A stretch of DNA of 9,720 nucleotides from Legionella longbeachae (GTDB lineage: Bacteria > Pseudomonadota > Gammaproteobacteria > Legionellales > Legionellaceae): NCBI GenBank assembly GCA_016191305.1, contig JACPOX010000271.1:1-9720 (forward strand), in the 5' to 3' direction. Of this stretch, positions 1 to 6,212 are shown in pieces. Below the pieces are notes generated by a model. It saw nothing but the letters and a program-made list of their open reading frames with translations. It did no database searches and was not told where the DNA came from. Position numbers and translations under genes: made by a program. Positions within the stretch are counted from its first letter, which is position 1, and every line of letters begins with the position of its first letter.

Positions 1-90
1 GCTGTTATGCGTAAATTATTAATTATTATGAATTCACTTGTTAGAAAAAAACAACTTTGGACTAATTTAGAGCGAACCGTCTTGGATTAA
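1..90 (+). CDS. 3' end of a probable IS110-family transposase (partial)
   Basis: An open frame enters from the left edge and runs 29 codons to a TAA at 88-90. Its residues include VMRKLL, then N-S-L-V and a terminal LW. This resembles the C-terminal tail of IS110/IS116/IS902-type DEDD transposases, which commonly end with an MRKLL-like helix, an N about six residues later and a W or Y near the end. The catalytic part, and any bridge-RNA region upstream of the gene, lie outside the window. It converges tail-to-tail on dotB, 105 bp away. An inverted repeat at 75-109 overlaps its last five codons. Whether the element is intact cannot be seen. The family call rests on a short tail recognised from memory, so another protein ending with a similar helix is possible. 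Confidence 0.6.
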   Translation, partial: AVMRKLLIIMNSLVRKKQLWTNLERTVLD

Positions 91-109
91 AAACAGCTCC
101 AAGACAGTT
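75..109. repeat. Inverted repeat (hairpin) at the end of the transposase frame
   Basis: The arms 75-86 and 98-109 pair at 11 of 12 positions, with an 8-bp perfect inner stem (GTCTTGGA / TCCAAGAC) and an 11-nt loop. No T-run follows on either strand, so it is not a canonical intrinsic terminator. It may be a sub-terminal structure of the insertion sequence, part of an element-encoded RNA, or a barrier between the convergent transposase and dotB transcripts. Confidence 0.6.
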
Positions 110-152
110 GCTATTACCGCTCAGGACAATATCATAAAGTTAAGATTTTTTG

Positions 153-176
153 TCGTTCCCGGGAATGCGGGAACGA
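153..176. repeat. Perfect inverted repeat between the transposase tail and dotB
   Basis: TCGTTCCC (153-160) and GGGAACGA (169-176) form a perfect 8-bp stem around an 8-nt loop, 19 bp past the dotB stop codon. A T-run lies at 145-151 on the + strand, upstream of the stem in that direction. In the dotB direction it reads as an A-run after the stem, so this is not a standard intrinsic terminator. The CCC/GGG arms recall the short palindromic intergenic repeats common in many bacteria. It may protect the 3' end of the dotB message. The rest of 91-195 shows no gene. Confidence 0.55.
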
Positions 177-195
177 TTTAGCGTTAGGAATTCAT

Positions 196-1326
196 CTATT
201 GTTGATAATCTTTAGTTCCAGCAATAATTAGTTTGTATACTCGCTCACTAATAATGCCTTGTTCTAATTTTTCTTTTGCATCCCAGGTCATGAGCTGACC
301 TTTTTTCCGTACTAATTTACGAGTTGCGGAGGTTACATCATTAGGATCACCTTCCAATAAAATATCTCGAACTTCCTCATCGAAAACTAAATATTCTCTT
401 AACGCCACTCTTTTTTCATCTACTGTTGGAACAAGTTTTTGCCAAATACACAACCTGATGGTTTCTAGAATATCGATAGTTCTTCCTAAGCGTTCTTCGC
501 CAGCAAATGAAGTGACGAGGCGGCGCATTGTTTCTGCAACACCCGAAGTGTGTAAGGTTGTATATACTGGGTGTCCAGTGAGTGCAGCTTCTAATGCAGC
601 ACTTATTGTTTCTGCATCCCTACATTCACCCACCATGATTAAACGTGGTTTACGCCGTAAAGCATTTCTTACACCCTCAGCAAAGCTAGGTAAATGGCGA
701 GGGATTTCTGATTGACTGACTATGGATGATATGGTTTCAATTTCATCATATACGAATTCAATTGGTGATTCATAGGTTAATACTTTACGGTTTGAATCAG
801 CAGTTTCTATCAATTCACGAATAATTGAGGCCAATAATGTGGACTTACCTGAACCCGTTGCGCCTGTGATAAAAACAATTCCTTCCTGAGGAGCAATAGC
901 TTCAAGGACATTATCAGGTAAGTTCATTGTGTCCAATCTAGGAGGGGTCGTAGGAATAGTTCTTAAGGTAATCTGGATTGCATCATGTCCCTCTACCAGA
1001 CAAGCAGTTCCATTGACTCTGTAACGATATCTAACACCACGATTAGGGCGAAATTCATAATGTGTATCGATGTCCTTACCTGAAAGAAGTTGTGTGGTTG
1101 CATTAGGTCCATAAATGGAATTTATTAAATCGCCAAGTTCAGTATTAGACAAGCGACGATTAGTAATTCGGAAGAGTTTACCATACACCTCAGCATAAAT
1201 AGGTTCACCAGTTTGTATCGTAATATCTGAAGCACTTAACCGTTCAGTGTGCTCTAACATTCTGTCCATAAATACTGGGGTGAAACGAGTAGGTTCATCA
1301 GGCATTAAATGAATATTGTTGTTCAT
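196..1326 (-). CDS. dotB: DotB, type IVB secretion hexameric ATPase
   Basis: DotB is the PilT/GspE-like cytoplasmic ATPase of the Dot/Icm type IVB secretion system. It forms a hexamer that docks on the inner-membrane DotO ATPase and energises effector transfer. The 376-residue protein is full length for the family (about 377 in L. pneumophila). Visible motifs are Walker A GATGSGKST (155-163), the Asp-box-like TYESPIEF (184-191), the Walker B region RLIMVGECRD (228-237, E234) and the His-box segment TGHPVYTTLHTSG (250-262, H252 and H259). The N-terminal domain (about 1-130) matches the family by memory. The ATG at 1324-1326 is preceded by AAGAGG 8 nt upstream, lying inside the inverted repeat of the 1332-1464 element. 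It is the last gene of dotD-dotC-dotB, and its 3' end faces the transposase remnant. No lesion is visible. Confidence 0.97.
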   Translation of the reverse strand: MNNNIHLMPDEPTRFTPVFMDRMLEHTERLSASDITIQTGEPIYAEVYGKLFRITNRRLSNTELGDLINSIYGPNATTQLLSGKDIDTHYEFRPNRGVRYRYRVNGTACLVEGHDAIQITLRTIPTTPPRLDTMNLPDNVLEAIAPQEGIVFITGATGSGKSTLLASIIRELIETADSNRKVLTYESPIEFVYDEIETISSIVSQSEIPRHLPSFAEGVRNALRRKPRLIMVGECRDAETISAALEAALTGHPVYTTLHTSGVAETMRRLVTSFAGEERLGRTIDILETIRLCIWQKLVPTVDEKRVALREYLVFDEEVRDILLEGDPNDVTSATRKLVRKKGQLMTWDAKEKLEQGIISERVYKLIIAGTKDYQQ

Positions 1327-1331
1327 ACATT

Positions 1332-1464
1332 AGACCTCTTGCATAACCGGTGTCTTTTTGCTTTATTGCTACGTTTCTGCGGTGCTCATTTACTTAGGTA
1401 AACGGTTCCTCGAAACACTTGCCTCTTGCCCTCAAGCAAAATACATAGGTTATGCAAGAGGGCT
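1332..1464. mobile_element. MITE-like element with 17-bp terminal inverted repeats in the dotC-dotB gap
   Basis: The ends 1332-1348 and 1448-1464 are inverted repeats matching at 16 of 17 positions; 14 of these (1335-1348 and 1448-1461) are an unbroken perfect match. The 133-bp unit has no credible reading frame. It holds further structure: TTTAC/GTAAA around TTAG (1389-1402), GTTTC/GAAAC (1373-1377 and 1412-1416), and a third copy of the octamer CCTCTTGC (1422-1429) repeating the left terminus. Length, terminal repeats and lack of coding fit a miniature inverted-repeat transposable element or a mobile intergenic repeat. The terminus resembles sequences I recall from Legionella intergenic repeats, unverified. 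No clear target-site duplication is visible. It fills nearly all of the 143 bp between dotC and dotB. Confidence 0.65.
1335..1340 (-). promoter_or_regulatory. dotB Shine-Dalgarno site inside the terminal inverted repeat
   Basis: On the - strand AAGAGG lies 8 nt before the dotB ATG, a good match to the anti-Shine-Dalgarno sequence. It falls wholly within the 1332-1348 arm, so the message could pair it with the CCTCT of the opposite arm (1448-1464) and hide the ribosome-binding site. The third octamer copy at 1422-1429 has the opposite sense to the far arm and could pair with that arm instead, giving an alternative fold. Position and complementarity are seen; regulation is inferred. Confidence 0.6.
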
Positions 1465-1469
1465 TTTTA

Positions 1470-2396
1470 TCAGCGAATATGGTTATTATCATTTACAGGG
1501 GCAATAACAGGTTGCCAGGATTTATCGGTTATTATAATTTTAGTTCTACTGGCTAATTTTTCCATGTTTGTAAATTGCTCAAGTGCATTTTCATCTTTGG
1601 AAACAGCTGCTCGCCATTCTTCACTATTCACATTTAGGGCCGGTAATGCAGTAATTCGTAATACCCGGTCATCAATATGAATTTCAGTGCCATCACCTGT
1701 TACACCTAAGTCTGTATGAGATACGTAAGGAGGAGATACCATATTCATCGCCAACAATTTTCTATAAAGAATCATCCCACCAAAGTCTTCTTTAATTCGA
1801 GCTATATTTTCTTCAAGAATTGTATTGGCTTGCTCAATACCGTTTTTCCATCCTTTAGCGGTATAAGTGCACCATATCTTTTTCTCTACTTTAGTTTTAG
1901 GTAGCAAAGTATAGTGAGGATATTCTGGTTTTACATAATCTAGCCATAAATATTGGCGCCAGTTTGGGGGTGTAGTAACAAAATGCGCTTGTTTTGCAAC
2001 TTTATAAGTACGATCTGAAATCCGGATGCTCTGAGTATCAGCAAGATTAAGGGTATTTCTTCCTTCCAGTAAAACTGGAGGTAAAATATTATGTTCCAGT
2101 ATTAGAGAATTAAAATCATAGATGGCGTCTAGTCTTCGTGTTTGTTTTATCAGTTGTTCATCAATGATTTTTGCTCGCCATGCCAAGCCTGCCTGAGCTC
2201 CAAGACTCAATGCAGTTTCTTTAAGAGCCATTTGACGAATTTTACCATGATATTTTTTATTTTTTTCATTTGCACTAACGTTTGCCATAGCTTGTATTCC
2301 AGCTAATGAACTAGTATCCCCAACGTATTTAGATGAGGTACATGATAGCAGCAATGCTGATAATACAACTGTTAAACTAGGAATAAATTTTCGCAT
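1470..2396 (-). CDS. dotC: DotC, type IVB secretion outer-membrane lipoprotein
   Basis: DotC is an outer-membrane lipoprotein of the Dot/Icm core complex. With DotD it helps place DotH in the outer membrane. From the ATG at 2394-2396 the protein has 308 residues (about 303 in L. pneumophila). It opens with MRKF, a hydrophobic stretch and the lipobox LLSC, with the lipidated cysteine at residue 19. Long segments match DotC from memory, for example QAGLAWRAKIIDEQL, LEGRNTLNLAD and SPPYVSHTDLGVTGDG. The frame stays open to 2471, but a longer start would put about 25 residues before the signal peptide, so the internal ATG is preferred. The start overlaps the dotD end by 20 nt and has only a distant AGGT upstream, suggesting translational coupling to dotD. 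An A-rich stretch (complement of 2253-2266) encodes part of N-E-K-N-K-K-Y. Confidence 0.95.
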   Translation of the reverse strand: MRKFIPSLTVVLSALLLSCTSSKYVGDTSSLAGIQAMANVSANEKNKKYHGKIRQMALKETALSLGAQAGLAWRAKIIDEQLIKQTRRLDAIYDFNSLILEHNILPPVLLEGRNTLNLADTQSIRISDRTYKVAKQAHFVTTPPNWRQYLWLDYVKPEYPHYTLLPKTKVEKKIWCTYTAKGWKNGIEQANTILEENIARIKEDFGGMILYRKLLAMNMVSPPYVSHTDLGVTGDGTEIHIDDRVLRITALPALNVNSEEWRAAVSKDENALEQFTNMEKLASRTKIIITDKSWQPVIAPVNDNNHIR

Positions 2397-2865
2397 AGCG
2401 TAATTCAACAACCTGACTGTTAGGGTAAACGTGAATATCGGCTTTTCTACCAGCTTGGTAATCAATATCACGAAGGATTTCAGCTAAACTTTGATCTTTT
2501 ATGTTCATGCTAATTAAAACAGGAATAGAGGGCGCTTTACCTATGATACGCGTTCTAAAATGTGCTGACTTTGCAATCCGCATTGTTAATTCTTCTATGG
2601 GCCCAGACCAATCTACACTTGCCCTCGCTTGCAAATTATATGCATTAGGTATGGTTAAGGTATTATCTTTATTAGGTGGTATAATCACTTTTTCAACTCG
2701 AGCCATTTCGTGCATGGAATCACTTACAGATATGGCTGCTTCTGCCAGCTTGATAGTGGCATCGTCACTAGGATTATTAACTGGCGGTTTCTTAAATAAT
2801 ATACCAGTCTTGCAACTGACAAGCAGGATTGAGGTAATAAACAGCATGACGAGCTTGTTGTTCAT
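2377..2865 (-). CDS. dotD: DotD, type IVB secretion outer-membrane lipoprotein
   Basis: DotD is the small lipoprotein of the Dot/Icm outer-membrane core and acts with DotC to assemble DotH. The C-terminal domain of L. pneumophila DotD is known to resemble the N0 domain of secretins. The 162-residue protein matches the family length. The signal peptide starts MNNKLVMLF and ends in the lipobox LVSC with the modified cysteine at residue 18. A flexible segment follows (about 19-70), then a compact domain (about 75-160) containing VDWSGPIEEL and LRDIDYQAG. The ATG at 2863-2865 has only a weak AAAGAA-type ribosome site. It is the first gene of dotD-dotC-dotB. A strong-looking promoter lies about 35 bp upstream, so the group can be transcribed separately from rsmD. 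Confidence 0.95.
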   Translation of the reverse strand: MNNKLVMLFITSILLVSCKTGILFKKPPVNNPSDDATIKLAEAAISVSDSMHEMARVEKVIIPPNKDNTLTIPNAYNLQARASVDWSGPIEELTMRIAKSAHFRTRIIGKAPSIPVLISMNIKDQSLAEILRDIDYQAGRKADIHVYPNSQVVELRYAKIYS

Positions 2866-2899
2866 TCAATGTTCTTTTATGTCTGGGAATATTCATTTG

Positions 2900-2928
2900 A
2901 TTGAAACAGGAGCTAAGCTGCTTGTCAA
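2900..2928 (-). promoter_or_regulatory. Probable sigma70-type promoter of dotD-dotC-dotB
   Basis: On the - strand a perfect TTGACA (2923-2928) is followed after 17 bp by TTCAAT (2900-2905; 4 of 6 to TATAAT). The -10 is preceded by TGT, an extended -10 element. Transcription would begin near 2893, leaving a leader of about 28 nt before dotD. The site lies in the 113-bp gap between rsmD and dotD, where a promoter is expected. No convincing intrinsic terminator follows rsmD, so read-through from upstream is also possible. Confidence 0.6.
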
Positions 2929-2978
2929 GACTATCCATGAGGAATTGTATGAATTTAAATAAAAACACGTCACAGTAA

Positions 2979-3527
2979 TCAGTTTCGTTTTTCAAATAAC
3001 CCATAGAGCACTTGCCCCGCTTGTTTCAATTTGATTTGTCTCCAATGATGCTCATCAAGATGAATTGCCGTAGCTGACTCCAAATATACAAGTCCCCCAC
3101 TTTTGAGAACAGGGCTTTGTGCTAAATATGACATACATTGGGGCAAAAAATTTTGTGCAAAGGGAGGATCTAGAAAAATAATATCAAAATTTTCTTTACT
3201 ATGTTCTAGATACTCTAACGCATCAGTTTTGAGGAGTTTAAGCTTTGAACTATTAAATGTGCTAATAGTTTTATGTAAATTGGCATAAGCCTGTGGTGAT
3301 TGCTCAAGAAAAAAGACCTGTGCGGCCCCTCTGGAAAATGCTTCCAAACCTAAGGCCCCACTTCCAGCAAAGGCATCCAGACAGTTTGTTTCTCTGATAT
3401 TGTGCATTAACCAGTTAAATAAAGTTTCGCGTACTCTATCAGGTGTAGGGCGTAAGCCTTCTACATCTGGGAAATGCAGCTTTTTACCTCGGTATAATCC
3501 ACCGATGATCCGTACAACCTGCTTCAC
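2979..3527 (-). CDS. rsmD: RsmD, 16S rRNA (guanine-966-N2)-methyltransferase
   Basis: RsmD transfers a methyl group from S-adenosylmethionine to N2 of G966 in 16S rRNA during 30S subunit assembly. The 182-residue protein has the family pattern in order: an N-terminal RIIGGLYRGKKL (6-17), the RPTPDRVRETLFNWL block (26-40), the SAM-binding DAFAGSGALGLE (51-62) and the catalytic motif DPPF (120-123), then the C-terminal strand region. The start is a GTG at 3525-3527 sharing four bases (GTGA) with the stop of the upstream M16 gene, with only a weak ribosome site, so translation is probably coupled. It ends the peptidase-peptidase-rsmD unit. The function has no evident link to secretion. Confidence 0.95.
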   Translation of the reverse strand: MKQVVRIIGGLYRGKKLHFPDVEGLRPTPDRVRETLFNWLMHNIRETNCLDAFAGSGALGLEAFSRGAAQVFFLEQSPQAYANLHKTISTFNSSKLKLLKTDALEYLEHSKENFDIIFLDPPFAQNFLPQCMSYLAQSPVLKSGGLVYLESATAIHLDEHHWRQIKLKQAGQVLYGLFEKRN

Positions 3528-4828
3528 GATTTACCCACAGTGACTAATAATAATTTACTTGGATTAATTTGCTGTTTAAATGCTTGTTTAATCTGTTCAC
3601 TAGTTACCGCATTAATATGATCCGTATAGGTATCTAAGAAGCTGTCTGGTAAATGGTAAAAAGCCATGCGTAACAAGATGCTTGCAATACTGTGATTACC
3701 CGATAAAGAGAGAGGAAAACTGCCTGTGAGATACTGTTTTGCGGCTTTTAATTCTTCCTCGTTAGGACCCGTATCGACATATGAACCTAAAACATTCTGA
3801 ATAATATTCAGTGCATCGTGGGTTTGTTTATTTTTAGTTGATAAACTAATGAGGAATGGTCCTTTTCCTGTCATAGGAACAAACTGACTGTCTATCCCAT
3901 AGGTTAAACCACGTTTTTCACGTACTTCAGTTGCTAGTCGCGAAACTAAAAGCCCACCACCTAAAATATAATTGCCCACCATCAGCGGAAAATAGTTCGG
4001 ATCATCATGATCAATTCCGATTTGACCAAGGCGGATCACAGTTTGAGTAGATGGAAAGGGAATGCTTATAGTTTCCGCTTTTGTTAATGGCAAAGCTTTT
4101 GGTATGGGTGGGGCTGCTTGGCCTTCTGGAAGATCTTGAGTTATTTGCTCTGCGATTTGATGAGCTGTTTGACTGTTTAGAGCACCTACCATAACCAGAA
4201 TGGCATTTTTTGCAACATAATAACGGTTGTTAAATTCAATAACCTGCCTTTTGTTAATCGCACTCACAGTTTTGCTTGTGCCGTGAACCGGATGTGCATA
4301 AGGGTGTTGTTGATATAAAGCCTCCAAAAAATTGCGTTGGGCTATATCTTCAGGGGAGTCGTTGCTTTGTTCAATAGTCATCAATTGCTGTTGTTTTTCT
4401 CTTTCAAAAGCATCATCGGGAAAATCTGGATGGTTAATGATCTCAGTAAAAGTATGGCAAGATTGTGCCAGAGCTTCCTTGTTGACTAAGGTTTTAAGGT
4501 TAAAAACAACCATATCCCTATTGATATCTACATTATACTGCGCTCCGGGCTCAGCCAAGGCTTCAGCTATGGAGTTAGCATTTTGCCCGGAATTTCCCTG
4601 ATTCATCATTTGGCTAGTTATAGCACTTAAACCATATTGACGTTCATCATAGGATGATCCAGCCGCAAAGGCTAAACTAATGTTTAGCATAGGCACTTCC
4701 ATCGCAGGATAAAAAATAACGCGTACTCCATTTTTAGTTTGCCATTTTTCTGTTTTGAATGTACTGGCTACTGCTGTGTGTGACAGTCCAAGTATCAATG
4801 CCAAAATACATGCGCTAAAATTTTTCAT
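3524..4828 (-). CDS. M16-family peptidase-like protein, catalytically inactive partner
   Basis: This 434-residue protein has the two-lobed M16 (pitrilysin/insulinase) fold but lacks the zinc motif. Where the neighbour reads HAIEH, this one has A69 instead of the first histidine, S72 instead of the glutamate and Q73 instead of the second histidine, in the same GxS..MM..G frame. It keeps the C-terminal-lobe segment REKRGLTYG (303-311), whose arginine-tyrosine pair binds substrate in M16B enzymes. A signal peptide with a likely cut after AVA (19-21) predicts export to the periplasm. Known M16B enzymes can be heterodimers of one active and one inactive subunit, and this gene pair fits. The ATG at 4826-4828 overlaps the preceding stop (ATGA) and follows AAGGTG five nt upstream. 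Substrate unknown. Confidence 0.88.
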   Translation of the reverse strand: MKNFSACILALILGLSHTAVASTFKTEKWQTKNGVRVIFYPAMEVPMLNISLAFAAGSSYDERQYGLSAITSQMMNQGNSGQNANSIAEALAEPGAQYNVDINRDMVVFNLKTLVNKEALAQSCHTFTEIINHPDFPDDAFEREKQQQLMTIEQSNDSPEDIAQRNFLEALYQQHPYAHPVHGTSKTVSAINKRQVIEFNNRYYVAKNAILVMVGALNSQTAHQIAEQITQDLPEGQAAPPIPKALPLTKAETISIPFPSTQTVIRLGQIGIDHDDPNYFPLMVGNYILGGGLLVSRLATEVREKRGLTYGIDSQFVPMTGKGPFLISLSTKNKQTHDALNIIQNVLGSYVDTGPNEEELKAAKQYLTGSFPLSLSGNHSIASILLRMAFYHLPDSFLDTYTDHINAVTSEQIKQAFKQQINPSKLLLVTVGKS

Positions 4829-6150
4829 GGTGTCACCTTATCTTGCTTTTGAGGGTCTAATATTGCTGTTGTTAGGTTTTTGTCTTGAAAATAACGTTGC
4901 GCGGTGAGTTGAATTTGTTCTGGAGTAACCGCATTAATAGCATCGGTATAGTCCTCAGTTTTTTTCCAACCAAGGCCTACAGTTTCTAAAAGACCAAGTT
5001 CCGAAGCTTGTCCAAAAAGTGAATCTTTTTCATAGGTTTTTTGTGCAATGATTTGATTTTTAACTTTTTGTAATTCCTTTTCACTTATTGGAAACTTTTT
5101 CAAAGCGTCTAGTTCCTTAAGAAAACCTTTTTGTACGTCTCTGATATTGTGTTTTTGATCTGGAGCGCCATAGATGATAAATTGGGTTTGATATCTTGTA
5201 TAAGGGTTATAGTAAGTATCTGCATCAGTGGCTACATGATCACCGCGAATCAGATTTTTGGCAAAACGCGAACTTTCCCCTCCATCCAAAATAGCTGCGA
5301 TGATCTCTAGAGCATAGGGTTCATAGGTTTTTTTTGCTGTAGATACACCAGGAGCCATATAACCCATCATGAGTAAAGGTAATTTTGCTGAGCTTTGAAT
5401 ATGTATCGTTTTTTTACCTAGAACGGGCGGTTCTTTTTGCAATTTTCGCTCAGGAACAGGGTGTTGAGATATAGCACCAAAATAACGCTCTGCCAAAACA
5501 TGAACCTGTTGAGGATTAACATCACCTACTACTACAAGGGTAGCATTATTGGGCGCATAATATTTTTTATACCATTCGCTCAGATCGTTTACGTTCATTT
5601 TCTTAAGATCACTCATCCAACCGATAACAGGATGATTGTAAGGAGAAATTAAATGAGCTGTTGCTAAAAAACGTTCAAAGGCGAGTGCTTGTGGATTATT
5701 ATCGGTACGAAGGCGCCGCTCTTCCTGGATGACTTTGATTTCTTTGGCAAATTCATTCGCGTCAAGAAGTAAATGATTCATGCGATCTGCTTCTAGTTCA
5801 AAATTGGTTGCTAGCTTGGTAGCATCTGTTTTTTCAAAATAAGCAGTGTAATCTGTGTTGGTAAAAGCGTTTAATTGACCGCCAATTGCTGATATAGTTT
5901 TGGAAAAAACACCTAAAGGATGTTTTTCAGTTCCCTTAAACATCATGTGTTCTATGGCATGGGAGACGCCGGTGATTCCTCCGGGTTCGTCAGCTGACCC
6001 TACCTTATACCAGAGCATGGATACTACGATTGGGGCTCTATGATCCTCTTTTACCAGTATTTTTAATCCATTATTCAAGATAAACTCTTGAACTTGGCTG
6101 AAGGTCTGGCAAGATAGTAGCAAGAGTAAAGTAAAGAGTATTTTGCGCAC
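4825..6150 (-). CDS. M16-family zinc peptidase, catalytic subunit
   Basis: This 441-residue protein is a zinc metallopeptidase of the M16B type. The inverted zinc motif HxxEH is intact (H64-A-I-E67-H68), and the distal zinc-ligand glutamate should be E143 or E144 in IQEERRLR (141-148), about 75 residues downstream as in the family. The N-terminus is exported: MRK followed by a long leucine stretch. A lipobox-like LLSC (C14) makes it a possible lipoprotein, though cleavage after TFS by signal peptidase I is also possible. It heads the peptidase-peptidase-rsmD group and probably pairs with the inactive protein encoded next, forming an envelope protease. The start is GTG at 6148-6150, supported by GAGGT at 6157-6161. 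The biological substrate cannot be read from the sequence. Confidence 0.92.
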   Translation of the reverse strand: MRKILFTLLLLLSCQTFSQVQEFILNNGLKILVKEDHRAPIVVSMLWYKVGSADEPGGITGVSHAIEHMMFKGTEKHPLGVFSKTISAIGGQLNAFTNTDYTAYFEKTDATKLATNFELEADRMNHLLLDANEFAKEIKVIQEERRLRTDNNPQALAFERFLATAHLISPYNHPVIGWMSDLKKMNVNDLSEWYKKYYAPNNATLVVVGDVNPQQVHVLAERYFGAISQHPVPERKLQKEPPVLGKKTIHIQSSAKLPLLMMGYMAPGVSTAKKTYEPYALEIIAAILDGGESSRFAKNLIRGDHVATDADTYYNPYTRYQTQFIIYGAPDQKHNIRDVQKGFLKELDALKKFPISEKELQKVKNQIIAQKTYEKDSLFGQASELGLLETVGLGWKKTEDYTDAINAVTPEQIQLTAQRYFQDKNLTTAILDPQKQDKVTP

Positions 6151-6153
6151 GAC

Positions 6154-6183
6154 TTAACCTCAAAGCAAAAATGATGATAGAAT
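6154..6183. promoter_or_regulatory. Candidate overlapping divergent promoters for ftsY and the M16 genes
   Basis: The 62-bp gap serves both directions. On the + strand TAGAAT (6178-6183, 5 of 6 to TATAAT) is preceded by TGA (6175-6177), an extended -10, with a modest TTAACC (6154-6159) 18 bp upstream. On the - strand TATCAT (complement of 6174-6179, also 5 of 6) would start M16 transcription near 6167, but its -35 is poor. The two -10 boxes share two bases, so the polymerases would exclude one another. Inferred from matches only. Confidence 0.35.
6157..6161 (-). promoter_or_regulatory. Ribosome-binding site setting the GTG start of the M16 peptidase
   Basis: GAGGT on the - strand lies 6 nt before the GTG at 6148-6150. 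It is the only good ribosome-binding match near the 5' end of the frame, and the GTG gives a normal export signal, so it decides the start. Confidence 0.7.
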
Positions 6184-6212
6184 TTCATATTTTTTAGGAT
6201 TTGTACACTATT

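Noticed and set aside
141..176. Intrinsic terminator for dotB or the transposase
   Set aside because: The stem is good but the T-run lies before it on the + strand and reads as A on the dotB strand, so neither direction has stem followed by U-run.
2397..2471. Longer N-terminus for DotC beginning at 2471
   Set aside because: It would put about 25 extra residues before a clear lipoprotein signal peptide and lie inside dotD; the ATG at 2396 gives a normal lipobox at residue 19.
2501..2962. 153-codon open frame on the + strand opposite dotD
   Set aside because: It is antisense to a clear DotD gene, has no recognisable domain and covers dotD's promoter; a shadow frame.
2944..2978. Terminator after rsmD
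   Set aside because: A T-run follows on the - strand but I could not pair a convincing stem before it.
2792..3004. 70-codon - strand frame between rsmD and dotD
   Set aside because: It overlaps the ends of both real genes in another frame, has no recognisable domain, and its middle is the dotD promoter region.
6201..6212. TTG start for ftsY
   Set aside because: It lies one base after the AGGA site, too close for initiation, and adds residues not typical of FtsY.
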